DNA of 64,000 bases from an uncultured Eubacteriaceae bacterium (GCA_947167715.1 CAMVJD010000002.1:1-64000), one strand, 5' to 3'. Shown: positions 23,332 through 33,905, counted from the first letter of the stretch. Numbers and translations are program-made. The notes: a model not told the origin generated them from the letters alone.

Positions 23332-25062
23332 ATGCGAAAGCTTTTAAAATATTTAAAGCCATATACTTTATGGGTCATACTTGCGCCGCTTTCTATGTTT
23401 ATAGAGGTTGGCAGCGAGCTTGTTATACCCAAAATTATGGCGCTTATAGTAGACAACGGCATAGCCAACGGCGACCATGCATATATTGCAAGAATGGGCG
23501 CCTTAATGGTGCTGTGCGCTCTTTTCGGTGCTGTGGGCGGCATTGGCTGTACCTATTTTGCCAGCAAGTCGGCTATGTTTTTCGGCGCCGATATACGCGA
23601 GGAAATGTTTGCAAAAATACAGTCCTTTTCATTTGTAAACCTGGACAAGTTCCACACCGCCTCTATGATAACCAGACTTACTAACGATATTACCCAGCTT
23701 CAGCAGATAGTTACGCTTTGTCTGCGCGGTCTTGTGCGCTCCCCGCTTATGATGGCGGGCGGTCTTGCAATGGCACTTGCAATAAATGCGCGTCTTACGC
23801 TTATACTTTTTGCCGCGCTTTTGATAATGGTATTTTTTATAACCGTAATAATTACACTTAGTTTCCCGCTTTTTAAGCGTGTACAAACGGGCATTGACAA
23901 AATTAACACCGTAATGCGCGAGGACCTTTCGGGCATCCGCGTTGTAAAGGCCTTTGTACGCGAGGACAAGGAGCAGGAAAAATTCAGCGAGGCAAACGAA
24001 AATCTTATGAATATCACAATAAAGGCCTTTCGCACCATTACGCTTACAATGCCGCTTATGACAATAGTTTTAAACTCGGCCATGCTGCTTATCGTATGGC
24101 GCGGCGGACATTTTGTGGCATCGGGTGATATGACATCGGGCGATCTGATGCAGTATATGACATATATAACGCAGATACTTATGTCGCTTATGATGATGAG
24201 TATGCTTTTAATGATGATATCCCGCGCACGCGCCTGCACCGACCGTGTAAACGAGATACTTGACACCGAGGCCGACATCGTGGATGCTCCCGATGCGGTT
24301 AGCGGCGTAATAACAAATGGCAGGATAGTTTTTGACAATGTTACCTTTTCCTATCCCGCCAGCACGGGCGACCCCGTAATAGAAAATATCTCTTTCACGG
24401 CAGAGCCCGGCGAAACGGTCGGCATACTCGGCGAGACAGGCGCAGGTAAATCAACGCTTGTAAACCTTATCCCCCGTCTTTATGATGTAACGGACGGCAG
24501 CATAACAATAGACGGCGTTGACGTAAGAAAAATTTCGCTTGATTATTTAAGAAAAAGCGTAGGCATAGTGCTGCAAAAGGCATTTTTGTTCTCGGGCAGC
24601 ATTGCGGACAATCTGCGCTGGGGCGACGAAAACGCAAGCCTTGACGAATTAAAAAAGGCCTGCTCCATAGCAGGTGCAGACGAATTTATAGAAACCTTTA
24701 AGGACGGCTTTGACACGGAGCTGGGACAGGGCGGCGTAAACTTAAGCGGCGGCCAGAAGCAGCGTCTTTCAATAGCAAGGACCTTGATAAAAAAGCCCCG
24801 AATACTTATATTTGACGACAGCACCAGCGCCGTTGATACGGGCACCGAAAAAAAGATACGCGAGGGACTTGCCACAAGGCTTGGCGATACCACAAAAATT
24901 ATAATTGCGCAAAAGGTATCTTCGATAATGAATGCCGACAAAATAATCGTTATACATAACGGCAAAATAGCCGAGCAAGGCACTCATGACGAGCTTTTGG
25001 CGCTTAACGGCATTTACGGCGAGATATACAAAACGCAGACTAACCTTGAAACGGAGGCATAA
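23332..25062 (+). CDS. ABC exporter half-transporter, degenerate-site subunit
   Basis: 576 residues: six transmembrane helices (about 15-300) fused to an ATP-binding domain (about 330-576). Walker A is GILGETGAGKST and the signature LSGGQKQR is intact. Walker B reads LIFDDST, with Asp in place of the catalytic Glu, and the switch His is replaced (IAQKVSS). Thus its own Walker site should be weak, as in the TM287 or BmrC type of heterodimeric multidrug exporter. The partner gene starts four bases later and supplies the active site. Substrate unknown; such pairs often export drugs or lipids. Confidence 0.92.
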   Translation: MRKLLKYLKPYTLWVILAPLSMFIEVGSELVIPKIMALIVDNGIANGDHAYIARMGALMVLCALFGAVGGIGCTYFASKSAMFFGADIREEMFAKIQSFSFVNLDKFHTASMITRLTNDITQLQQIVTLCLRGLVRSPLMMAGGLAMALAINARLTLILFAALLIMVFFITVIITLSFPLFKRVQTGIDKINTVMREDLSGIRVVKAFVREDKEQEKFSEANENLMNITIKAFRTITLTMPLMTIVLNSAMLLIVWRGGHFVASGDMTSGDLMQYMTYITQILMSLMMMSMLLMMISRARACTDRVNEILDTEADIVDAPDAVSGVITNGRIVFDNVTFSYPASTGDPVIENISFTAEPGETVGILGETGAGKSTLVNLIPRLYDVTDGSITIDGVDVRKISLDYLRKSVGIVLQKAFLFSGSIADNLRWGDENASLDELKKACSIAGADEFIETFKDGFDTELGQGGVNLSGGQKQRLSIARTLIKKPRILIFDDSTSAVDTGTEKKIREGLATRLGDTTKIIIAQKVSSIMNADKIIVIHNGKIAEQGTHDELLALNGIYGEIYKTQTNLETEA

Positions 25063-25066
25063 TAAT

Positions 25067-26857
25067 ATGGCAACACATGTACCTGCGGGCATGCCCCGCG
25101 GCGGCAAGGGCGACAGAGGCCGTCCCGTTGAAAAGCCCAAAAACATGGGCAAAACACTTAAAAGACTTTGGGCTTATGTAGGCGTACACCGTTTTAAGCT
25201 TTTTATGGTAGTATTTTTTGTAATTGCCTCTACCCTTATAAATTTAAGGGGCACAAGCATGATAGGCACGGCAATAGACAGCTATATCCTGCCGGGCGAT
25301 TTTTACGGCTTAAGGCGTATGCTTATACGGCTTTTGATAGTTTACGCGCTGTCTGCGTTTTTTAACTGGGCGCAGCTTCAGCTTTCCGTCGATCTTGCCC
25401 AGCACACCGTATCGGAAATAAGGCGCGACCTTTTTGAAAAGCTGCAAAGCCTGCCGCTTAAATTTTTTGACACTACCCCGCGCGGCGATATTATGAGCCG
25501 TATAACAAATGATGTGGATACCATATCAAATGCACTTAATGTAAGCATAACGCAGTTTATTTCAAGCACGGTGACCGTAATAGGCATAATTATGTTTATG
25601 CTTTATTTAAGTCCGCTGCTTACGCTTGTGGTAGTTGTTACCGTCCCCATACTTCTGACAGCCACAAGATTTATCACAAAGCACTCCCGTGTTTATTTCA
25701 AGCAGCAGCAAAAGGCGCTGGGCGAGCTTAACGGTATAGTTGAAGAAAACATAACCGGTCAGAAGGTCATAAAGGTATTTGTCAAGGAAGATGATGTAAA
25801 GCAAAAATTAAGCGCATCAAACAAGGAGCTGCGCGATGTGGGCGTAAAGGCGCAGGTGTTTTCGGGCATTATGGGACCTCTTTCCACCTTTATCAACAGC
25901 CTTGGCTACGGCTTTGTTGCGGTAATGGGCGCACTTTTTAATGTGCCGCTTGGTATAATAACCTCGTTTTTGCTGTATTCAAGGCAGTTTGCAAGACCCT
26001 TCAGCGAAATAGCCCAGCTTTTTAACAGCCTTTTGTCGGCTGTTGCGGGCGCAGAGCGTATATTTGATGTAATGGCTGTCGAGCCCGAGCCCGCCGACAG
26101 GGAAAACGCCGCGGAGCTTACGGACATAAAGGGCCGTGTTGATTTTAAAAATGTGGACTTTTCCTATGTAGAGGGTACGCCCATATTGAAAAATATAGAT
26201 CTTTACGCCAAGCCGGGTCAGACTATCGCACTTGTAGGCCCCACGGGCGCGGGCAAAACAACAATAATCAACCTGCTTACCCGTTTTTACGATATACAAA
26301 AGGGCAGCATATCCATTGACGGCAGGGATATTATGGATATAAAAATGTCGTCTTTGAGAAAAAGCCTGGGCATAGTTTTACAGGACACCTACCTTTTTTC
26401 GGGAACGATATTTGACAACATAGCCTACGGACGTCCCGGCGCGACCGCGGCGCAGGTAAAGGAGGCGGCTATGCTTGCAAATGCGCACGAATTTATCCGC
26501 CGTCTGCCGCAGGGCTACGACACTATATTATCCGAGGACAGCGACACCATAAGTCAGGGACAAAAGCAGATGCTGGCAATAGCCCGCACTATTCTTGCCG
26601 ACCCCGCCATTTTGATACTTGACGAGGCCACCAGTAATGTCGATACCCGTACCGAGGTAAAAATACAGCAGGCAATGCTTACCCTGATGAAAGGCCGTAC
26701 AAGCTTTGTTATAGCGCATAGGCTTTCCACTATAAGAAACGCGGATCTTATAGCCGTAATAAAGGGCGGTGAGATAATAGAGCGTGGCGACCACCACGAG
26801 CTTATGGCCGAAAAGGGCTTTTACTATAACCTGTATATGAATCAATTCAGTCAATAA
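25067..26857 (+). CDS. ABC exporter half-transporter, catalytic subunit
   Basis: 596 residues. The N-terminus has a basic Gly/Pro-rich lead (MPRGGKGDRGRP), six transmembrane helices and an ATP-binding domain (about 355-596). Walker A is ALVGPTGAGKTT, Walker B is LILDEATSNVDT with the catalytic Glu, and the His of the switch is kept (VIAHRLST). Its signature is ISQGQKQM rather than LSGGQ. Together with the upstream subunit this gives one complete ATP site and one degenerate site. The start is the ATG four bases after the upstream stop, with GGAGG nearby; longer in-frame versions overlap the partner gene. Confidence 0.92.
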   Translation: MATHVPAGMPRGGKGDRGRPVEKPKNMGKTLKRLWAYVGVHRFKLFMVVFFVIASTLINLRGTSMIGTAIDSYILPGDFYGLRRMLIRLLIVYALSAFFNWAQLQLSVDLAQHTVSEIRRDLFEKLQSLPLKFFDTTPRGDIMSRITNDVDTISNALNVSITQFISSTVTVIGIIMFMLYLSPLLTLVVVVTVPILLTATRFITKHSRVYFKQQQKALGELNGIVEENITGQKVIKVFVKEDDVKQKLSASNKELRDVGVKAQVFSGIMGPLSTFINSLGYGFVAVMGALFNVPLGIITSFLLYSRQFARPFSEIAQLFNSLLSAVAGAERIFDVMAVEPEPADRENAAELTDIKGRVDFKNVDFSYVEGTPILKNIDLYAKPGQTIALVGPTGAGKTTIINLLTRFYDIQKGSISIDGRDIMDIKMSSLRKSLGIVLQDTYLFSGTIFDNIAYGRPGATAAQVKEAAMLANAHEFIRRLPQGYDTILSEDSDTISQGQKQMLAIARTILADPAILILDEATSNVDTRTEVKIQQAMLTLMKGRTSFVIAHRLSTIRNADLIAVIKGGEIIERGDHHELMAEKGFYYNLYMNQFSQ

Positions 26858-26977
26858 ACATCCATTGCAGAACGTAAGGCCTTTTTTATTTACATTATAA
26901 CAAACATACCGCAGGAAATATCCTTTCGCGGCAAACTCGCAATTGATCAGATAATTAAAATTTTAGGGGGTGACCTA

Positions 26978-27006
26978 TAGACATTACTTTAAAAATATGG
27001 TATTAT
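26978..27006 (+). promoter_or_regulatory. Promoter of the dockerin-protein gene
   Basis: TAGACA (26978-26983) and TATTAT (27001-27006), 17 bases apart. The leader to the ATG at 27065 is about 50 bases. Confidence 0.65.
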
Positions 27007-27064
27007 AGTAATATATTGATGAGCGTGAAATAAAACTGAATATTTTAAGAAGGAAGGGACTTAA

Positions 27065-30000
27065 ATGAAAAAAACGATCGGTCTTTTGCTTTGTATTTTT
27101 ATTACCGCAGGCGCAGCTGCACCCAGCGTAAATGCGGCAAATATCTACATAGCAGATACTAACGAAGAAAGCGAAGTGCCTAAAACGGAGTATTGCGAGC
27201 AGGACATCGAGCCCAAATACGACAGCTTTTCGGAAAGGCTGCAAAGTGAGGTATTTGGCATTGACAAAACCGAGGATACCCGATTAAAGACAATGGATGG
27301 CAACACCTACACGGAGTATGTCTATATTTCAAGCGCGGCGGACCTGCGTGCGATAGACGGTCACGACGGCGGCTATTATGAGATCATGAATGACATCACC
27401 CTTACCGATGCCGATTTTAAGCCCATAAAGCTTACAAATGCCGTGGTAAACGGCAAGGGACATTGGATATACGGCTTAAAGCAGTCGGGCGAGGATGCAA
27501 CGGGTCTTTTTGCCTGGGACACCTCCTCATCTGCACCCAAGGACAGTATTTATGTTGCAAACCTTAATCTTTCGGATGTAAACATAAATTCCACGGGCAG
27601 CGGTGACACGCTGTATGCGGGCGCCCTGGGCGGGTATGCCGTTACTGCCGAAAACTGCTATGTCAGCGGCAGGCTTACCGCAGTCCCAAGCGGTGCGGGC
27701 ACGGCTTATATCATAGGTATGAGCAACGGCATCAATTCTCAGGCAAGGCTTGATATAACGGTCAGCGGCTCTACCACCAAGGATGTTTATGTTGCCGGTA
27801 TGGCGGATTGTAAAAACTGCGCTATGGAGGGCGATATCCGCGTAACGGGCACTCACCACAAGTGGGATGTTTTCGGCGCGGCCTACTGCGTAAACACAAA
27901 GGTAAAGGACTTTATAGGCGATATAAGCGTATCGGGTACGGCCTATGGCTGTGATGTACGCGCCTTAAGCGATTGTGAAAAGCTTGATTTTACGGGTGAT
28001 ATGGATATAAACGCCAACGGCGAGACCAATCGGAACGAAACTATTTCCGCAGTAGGTATGCTTCGCTGTACCGAGTGTAATATCAATGGCAATTTTGATG
28101 TACGTTCCTCTGCCCCCTCCTCTGTTTATCTCCCGCCCTTTGTAGACCTTATACTCGGCGGTGACAAATGCACGGTAAAGGGCAGCGTAAATGTTGCCAA
28201 CACAAGCAGCTCGGGCGGATCGTTCTATTTTATATACGGTGCAAACAACTCATCCTTTGAGGGAAGTATGCGCTATGATATAAAAGGTACCGACACGCTC
28301 AATACGCTTGATATAAATGGCATCGGCGACAAGATAAGACCCGATATCAATTACAAAAACAACACCGTAAAATGTAATTTAAGCGGCACGGGCTATGCGG
28401 GCTTCTGCGGCATAGCATACTCCGACAACAGCACCTACATCGGTAATGTCAGCGTTTCCCATTCGGTAATAGGCATAAGCGGCTCGTGCAATAACTGTGC
28501 CTTATACGGCAATCTGCACAGCCGGGGCGTAAACGACTGCGGCTTCAACGGTATTTCAAACAACTGTAAGAATTGTACGATATACGGCAGCCTTTCAAGC
28601 GCCTCGTCCGAGGCCAGAGGCAGCACCAGCAGGGGCATATACTACTGTGAAAACTGCAGCATCTACGGCAATTTAACGTCGGCGGCCACAGGAGTGCAGG
28701 CACTTGACGAATGTAAAAACTGCTATGTATCGGGTACGGCCTCGGGTGTTAAAAAGGCCAATATTGCCAGCGGCTACTGGAAAAAATACAAAAGCTACCC
28801 TGTTTTTGTTTCCTCGGCTGTTCCGTATCAGGGCGTTTTCAGATGCTCAAAATGCGGTGAAGAGACCGTTTCCGCGGTGGATATGACAAACCTTACCCAC
28901 TGCATTGATAACAACGACAACGAAAACCGTTACCAAAAACAGGTGGAAATGCAATACGAAATAAATTCACGCAATGACAAGGACTCGGAAAACAACTATA
29001 TAAACTATGTTCCCGAGCCCGATCCCGTGGATTATACCATAGAGATAGTAAGACTTGAGGACGGCAAGCCCCTTGCGGATGCAAAGGTATCCGTTGACGG
29101 CGATGACTTTACCACCGACAGCGAGGGTCTTTGCAAGGTAAAGGGCGGCAAGGCGGCCGAAGCAGCCGTAGCCGTTGAATACGGCGGCGCCATAATATAC
29201 AAAAACCTGCTGTTTAACCCCGTGCCCAACACAAAAAATACTATCAAGGTATGCGATTTTAATGTGGAATTTGACGGCGGCGGCAGTCAGCAGACCGTTA
29301 CCGAGGGACCCAAGGGCGAGCTTAACGGCACGGAATTTCCTATTTTTGATTTAAATTCAAGCTTTGATATCGGCCTGCCCGGCAAGGTAAAGGTCTCCTA
29401 TGACGAAAACAGAAAGGCCTACAGGATACTTTTCGGTGACCTTGGAAAAATAACCGACCTTGAAAATATTGCCGACAAGGAGTTTGAAGACAAGTACAAG
29501 GAAATATCAAAGCTGTATCAGCAGGCACTTGCCGGCAAGCTTGACGCCGAAAAGATAATGAAATTAAACAAGACAAAAAAGCGCAGTATAGCGGTTCCCG
29601 CAACAGGCAGCGCAAGCGGCTTTATGGAGCTGCAAAAGGTCAAAATAGACGGCAAGGAGCAGATAAAGGCAACGGGCGGACTTATTTTTACCGCAAAAGC
29701 GAATGCTTCGGGCTCGACACCGTTTGCGCCCTTCCCGCTGCTGTATTTTTCCTACGGCATAGAGGGCACTATAGAGGGCGGCATAAATCTTTCGCTTGTG
29801 GGTACCAACACATCGGATATGAGGATAGAGCCCTCGGCAAGACTGACCCTTATGGTAAGCCCGTGGGCGGGTCTGGGTCTTGGTGTTAAAAAGATAGCAA
29901 GCGCCGAGGCGGGCGTAAAGGGAACCATACGCGGCGACCTTACACTGCCCTTTGAATCCCTTGAAAAAAGCTATGCGGCAAAGCTGTCGGCCAGCGCCTA

Positions 30001-32188
30001 CGCTACGGTCAATCTGCTTGGCTTTGATGCGACCTGGAGCCATACCTTTGTAAAATGGCCTATCTTCCCCGAGCTTGGAAAGTTAGAGTTTGTCCCGCTT
30101 GAGGCACTTGCAGAGGAAAATATGACACCCGTAGACAGAAGCTACCTTATAAACAGCGCATCGGACGGCAGAGAGGGTACATTTAAGTCAAATATCTACC
30201 CCTACAGCAAGGTATGCTATACACCTATAAACAACGGCGAACTTATGGTATGGCTCGACGACGACCCGACAAGGGCTGATGCAGACAGAACGGCACTTTA
30301 TTTCAGCAAAAAGGCCAACAATGTCTGGAGCGAGCCAAAGCAGGTAAACAACGACGGCACCGCCGATTTTGATTTTGCGCTTTACCGCTATTCGGGCGAT
30401 GTTTACCTTGTATGGCAAAACGCAACACAAAAACTGCCCGGCACGGATCCTACCGACACGGCAAAGAAAACCGACATTTATATGAGCGTGCTTAAAAACT
30501 ACTCGTATGATTGGAGCGAGCCTGTTGCCGTTACATCGGGTAATTCCGATTACGAGTATTCTCCACAGGTAATAAACACCTCGGAGGGCGCTTATGTAAT
30601 GTGGAAGCAAAACGACAAAAACACCCCCATTCCGTCACTTGACGGCGTAAAAGAAACTGTTTACAGGGCATTTATAAAGCGTGATACAAACAATGTTGAC
30701 AGCGTGGAAACACCGCTTGAGGACACACCGCTTGTACTTGAATGTATATTTACCAGCGGCAGGGAAATTGCGTATATTGCCGACAAGGACGGCGACCCCG
30801 ACACGGCGGGCAATGTATTCGGCATAACGGGCAGCGGCGTTGTATACGACAACGGCACGGATATTCATTCACTTTCACGCGATGACAACTACAGCGGCGA
30901 ATTTTACTTTGCCGAGGGTCAAAAGCTTATAAAGGCCACAAAAGCCTCATCGACCGAAATATTTACGGCAGACACCGAAATAAGAAGTATTGACGTAATT
31001 GGCGACAGCGACAACAAAACCGCCCTTTACGAAACGGAAAACGGCTTTGGCTCGGATATATATGCTCTTTACTACACCAATGACAACGGCTGGAGCAAAA
31101 ATCCCCTGCTTTTAAAGCAGTTTGACGAAAAACTGCGCTCGTGGGATGCTTTTACCACCTACAAAAGCAGCAAAATAAACTTTGCGGGCGTGCTTGCGGA
31201 TGTAAGCCTTGAAAAGGACTATTCAAACAGCGAAAAAGAGCTTAGCGTGGACAACAAGCTTAAGCAGACTGTAAGGCTTGCAAATATGCCCCTTACGCCA
31301 AATCAGGATATCTCGGCGGCATTTATTTCCACGGATGATACAATTGTACGCGGTTCAACGGTATTGCTTGACCTTGGCATAACAAACGACACAATGTACG
31401 ATTTCTATTCGGTAAATGTAAATGTTACCGACGACAAGGGCAGCAGCCTTTACTCAGGCTCGGTTTCGGGCAATGTAACGGCGGGCGAAACAAGTATAAT
31501 AAATGTACCCGTACATCTGCCCGATGATTTCGGCAAAGGCACCATAACCGCAGAGATATCGGTAAATGACCTTGAAGAAAGCGACACCGAAAACAATAAG
31601 GTGTCCGAGACCTTTGGCGGCGCCGATATGTATGTCGATCTTCGCGGTGCGGCAATGCGCAAAACAGGCGAGATAAGCATTTTGGCGCAGAATATAGGCA
31701 CCCTGGATGCTACCGATGTCAAGGTAGAAGTTACCGACGAAAACGGCAGCCTTATCTACAGCGAAAATATCGGCAAGGTCGAGTCGGGCGAAAAGATCAA
31801 GATAAAAACACCGATAAGCGACAGCCTTGTAAAATCAAAGGATGATGTTACACTCACCGCAAGGATAAGCTGCGGCGAGGAGGAGCTGTACGATTACAAC
31901 AACACCTGCACCGCAGTAATAGAGCCTTTAGAGGAAAATCAGGGCGGTACGGACGGCGAATTTATCTACGGCGATGTGGACTGCGACAAGTCCGTCACCG
32001 CGAGCGATGCGACCTTTGTACTGCAAAAGACCTTACTTGATACTATAGCTTTACCCATCCAAGCAAAAACAGATGACTGGATGAAATACACAGATGTGGA
32101 CTGCGACGGTTATATTACAGCAAGCGATGCGGCCAATATACTGCAAAAGACCTTACTTGACACATACAAATTCGCAGCCGAAAAATAA
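27065..32188 (+). CDS. Large secreted dockerin protein with cysteine-rich repeat, propeller-like and CARDB-like domains
   Basis: 1707 residues. A signal peptide (1-24 or so, ending NAA) is followed by a repeat region (about 90-560) of 25-30-residue units with an N-C-x-hydrophobic-G pattern (NCAMEGDIRV, ECNINGNFDV, KCTVKGSVNV, NCSIYGNLTS), which looks like a right-handed beta-helix. Then a CxxC pair, a carboxypeptidase-regulatory-like Ig domain (about 656-715), a long region of unknown fold, a propeller-like part (about 1030-1400, with YLVWQN and YVMWKQN blades), and two CARDB-like domains (about 1410-1515 and 1520-1620). The end (about 1634-1707) is a type I dockerin with two calcium-binding segments (DVDCDKSVTASDA, DVDCDGYITASDA). 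It would attach to a cohesin on the cell or in a complex. I see no catalytic carbohydrate-active domain. Confidence 0.8.
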   Translation: MKKTIGLLLCIFITAGAAAPSVNAANIYIADTNEESEVPKTEYCEQDIEPKYDSFSERLQSEVFGIDKTEDTRLKTMDGNTYTEYVYISSAADLRAIDGHDGGYYEIMNDITLTDADFKPIKLTNAVVNGKGHWIYGLKQSGEDATGLFAWDTSSSAPKDSIYVANLNLSDVNINSTGSGDTLYAGALGGYAVTAENCYVSGRLTAVPSGAGTAYIIGMSNGINSQARLDITVSGSTTKDVYVAGMADCKNCAMEGDIRVTGTHHKWDVFGAAYCVNTKVKDFIGDISVSGTAYGCDVRALSDCEKLDFTGDMDINANGETNRNETISAVGMLRCTECNINGNFDVRSSAPSSVYLPPFVDLILGGDKCTVKGSVNVANTSSSGGSFYFIYGANNSSFEGSMRYDIKGTDTLNTLDINGIGDKIRPDINYKNNTVKCNLSGTGYAGFCGIAYSDNSTYIGNVSVSHSVIGISGSCNNCALYGNLHSRGVNDCGFNGISNNCKNCTIYGSLSSASSEARGSTSRGIYYCENCSIYGNLTSAATGVQALDECKNCYVSGTASGVKKANIASGYWKKYKSYPVFVSSAVPYQGVFRCSKCGEETVSAVDMTNLTHCIDNNDNENRYQKQVEMQYEINSRNDKDSENNYINYVPEPDPVDYTIEIVRLEDGKPLADAKVSVDGDDFTTDSEGLCKVKGGKAAEAAVAVEYGGAIIYKNLLFNPVPNTKNTIKVCDFNVEFDGGGSQQTVTEGPKGELNGTEFPIFDLNSSFDIGLPGKVKVSYDENRKAYRILFGDLGKITDLENIADKEFEDKYKEISKLYQQALAGKLDAEKIMKLNKTKKRSIAVPATGSASGFMELQKVKIDGKEQIKATGGLIFTAKANASGSTPFAPFPLLYFSYGIEGTIEGGINLSLVGTNTSDMRIEPSARLTLMVSPWAGLGLGVKKIASAEAGVKGTIRGDLTLPFESLEKSYAAKLSASAYATVNLLGFDATWSHTFVKWPIFPELGKLEFVPLEALAEENMTPVDRSYLINSASDGREGTFKSNIYPYSKVCYTPINNGELMVWLDDDPTRADADRTALYFSKKANNVWSEPKQVNNDGTADFDFALYRYSGDVYLVWQNATQKLPGTDPTDTAKKTDIYMSVLKNYSYDWSEPVAVTSGNSDYEYSPQVINTSEGAYVMWKQNDKNTPIPSLDGVKETVYRAFIKRDTNNVDSVETPLEDTPLVLECIFTSGREIAYIADKDGDPDTAGNVFGITGSGVVYDNGTDIHSLSRDDNYSGEFYFAEGQKLIKATKASSTEIFTADTEIRSIDVIGDSDNKTALYETENGFGSDIYALYYTNDNGWSKNPLLLKQFDEKLRSWDAFTTYKSSKINFAGVLADVSLEKDYSNSEKELSVDNKLKQTVRLANMPLTPNQDISAAFISTDDTIVRGSTVLLDLGITNDTMYDFYSVNVNVTDDKGSSLYSGSVSGNVTAGETSIINVPVHLPDDFGKGTITAEISVNDLEESDTENNKVSETFGGADMYVDLRGAAMRKTGEISILAQNIGTLDATDVKVEVTDENGSLIYSENIGKVESGEKIKIKTPISDSLVKSKDDVTLTARISCGEEELYDYNNTCTAVIEPLEENQGGTDGEFIYGDVDCDKSVTASDATFVLQKTLLDTIALPIQAKTDDWMKYTDVDCDGYITASDAANILQKTLLDTYKFAAEK

Positions 32189-32227
32189 AAAAACCGCAGC
32201 GTGGGATATCCCGCGCTGCGTTTTTTT
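32184..32227. terminator. Bidirectional terminator between the dockerin gene and the carboxypeptidase gene
   Basis: CGCAGCGTGGG and TCCCGCGCTGCG pair around a short loop, with an A run before and a T run after. The two flanking genes converge on it. Confidence 0.88.
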
Positions 32228-33782
32228 ATTTAAGCTTTATTTTAATTTTTTTCTTTTTTCTGTTATCTATATTGTTTTGTTTGCGTTTTTTGCCGCCCTT
32301 ACGCTTTTTTTGGCTTATAAACCATGCTCTTAAGCCAAATATAAGGCAAATAAGCAATATTGCAATGATAAGCACGGATATGCCTATTACCTTTATTATC
32401 TTTACAAAAGCCTCGTGTCGTCTTTGACGTGCTATCTCATTTTCGGGTATAGCCTCTACTGCATCCACGGGCACAATATCAACAGTACCAAGTTCCGAGC
32501 CCGCGTAGCTTACGGTCACTTTGCCGACCACCTGATCGGCAGCCAGCGGCGCAACAAGCTCATCCGGCATATCGCAGGTGATCACCACCGTATCCTCATT
32601 TATAAAGCTTGGGGTATAAGCGGTAAGGTCATTTGCAAGCTTAACATTCACCGTGCCAAGGTCTATGGTTTCATCCTTATAATACTGTATGACCGGTACT
32701 ATGCGTTCAAAACGGTCACGGCCATACAAAACACGCTCCTTATAAAGCGAAAAACCAAAATCAAAAAGCGCCTTTGTATCTTCGTAAGTCGGATTATAGC
32801 CATTGTCCTTCATAACTACCGCCGCAAGCTGTACATCTCCGTTTTCGGCATAGCTTGCAAGGGTGTTCATAGCCTGATTGTGAAAGCCCGTTTTGCCGCC
32901 CTTGACACGCTCGTCATAAAACTGCGTTGTCGGCTGAAGCATTTTATCCGAATGGTTCAATACCCTTGCCTCATGCTTGTTTGTGGCATTAATGCTATGG
33001 TCGCTGCTGCCCATAATTTTAACGGCATTTTCATTTTGCGCCGCAGCCCTTACAATTAATGCCATATCGTGCGGGGTAGTATAATGCTGCTCGTCATGAT
33101 AGCCATGGGGATTTACAAAATGTGTATTTTCGCAGCCAAGCTCCTTTGCCTTTTTATTCATCAGCTCGACAAATTTTTCCTCGCTGCCGCCTACATGCTC
33201 CGCAACAGCCACAGCCGCATCGTTTCCCGACACCAGTATAAGCCCGTAAAGAAGATCCTGAAGCGAAATTTCCTCACCCTCGACCAAATCGGCCTTACTG
33301 CTGTCCCAGGGGATACTGTTTACCGCATTGCCCGAAACGGTAACTATATCGTCAAGCTTGCCGCTTTCACAGGCCACAAGCAATGTCATCACCTTTGTCA
33401 TACTTGCGGGGTACATACGCTTTTCGGCATTTTTTCCGTAAAGCAGCATACCTGTTTTTGCATCTATCAGCGCAGCGCCCTCGGCCTGCATCCTGACATT
33501 TGCCGTTACTCCGTCGGGAGTTGAAACACCGCTCTCATCCACAATTATAGAAACCGTTGTCGGCTCCGTAGTAGTTTCCTCGGCATATTTAAACTGTTCG
33601 CTACCGCGGTCACGTTCGTCCTCGTCCTCATCGTAATTTCTGCGTCTTGCGGGTCTTTCGTCCTCATCCTCATCGTCATACTCTATGGCCGAACCGCTGG
33701 GAACCGCAAATACCTCCGCAGGCATGGCCGAAAACAATATTGAAGCGGCAAGAACACCGCCTATTAATCTCTTAAATAACAT
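32226..33782 (-). CDS. D-alanyl-D-alanine carboxypeptidase (PBP5/DacF type)
   Basis: 518 residues. A signal peptide, then an Asp/Glu/Arg-rich linker (about 35-75), then the peptidase domain: YPASMTKVM has the catalytic Ser and Lys of SxxK, SGNDAAV has the SxN element, and KGGKTGFHNQA has KTG. A beta-rich PBP5-like domain follows (about 350-440) and a C-terminal membrane helix (about 462-487) with a strongly basic tail (KKRKGGKKRKQNN). It trims the last D-Ala from peptidoglycan side chains. Compared with the usual 380-450 residues it is longer, because of the acidic linker and the anchored tail. Confidence 0.92.
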   Translation of the reverse strand: MLFKRLIGGVLAASILFSAMPAEVFAVPSGSAIEYDDEDEDERPARRRNYDEDEDERDRGSEQFKYAEETTTEPTTVSIIVDESGVSTPDGVTANVRMQAEGAALIDAKTGMLLYGKNAEKRMYPASMTKVMTLLVACESGKLDDIVTVSGNAVNSIPWDSSKADLVEGEEISLQDLLYGLILVSGNDAAVAVAEHVGGSEEKFVELMNKKAKELGCENTHFVNPHGYHDEQHYTTPHDMALIVRAAAQNENAVKIMGSSDHSINATNKHEARVLNHSDKMLQPTTQFYDERVKGGKTGFHNQAMNTLASYAENGDVQLAAVVMKDNGYNPTYEDTKALFDFGFSLYKERVLYGRDRFERIVPVIQYYKDETIDLGTVNVKLANDLTAYTPSFINEDTVVITCDMPDELVAPLAADQVVGKVTVSYAGSELGTVDIVPVDAVEAIPENEIARQRRHEAFVKIIKVIGISVLIIAILLICLIFGLRAWFISQKKRKGGKKRKQNNIDNRKKKKIKIKLK

Positions 33783-33824
33783 TTTTAACCTCTTTATCTT
33801 TCAAAAAAATCGACAACAAAGCTT

Positions 33825-33853
33825 ATTATATCACCATATTTAAAGAATATCAA
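33825..33853 (-). promoter_or_regulatory. Promoter of the carboxypeptidase gene
   Basis: TTGATA (33848-33853) and a perfect TATAAT (33825-33830) on the minus strand, 17 bases apart, about 40 bases upstream of the start. Confidence 0.8.
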
Positions 33854-33905
33854 TAAAAAAATAATTAATTATATAGTTTTTTTATTTATTAAGGCAAACT
33901 CTGTT

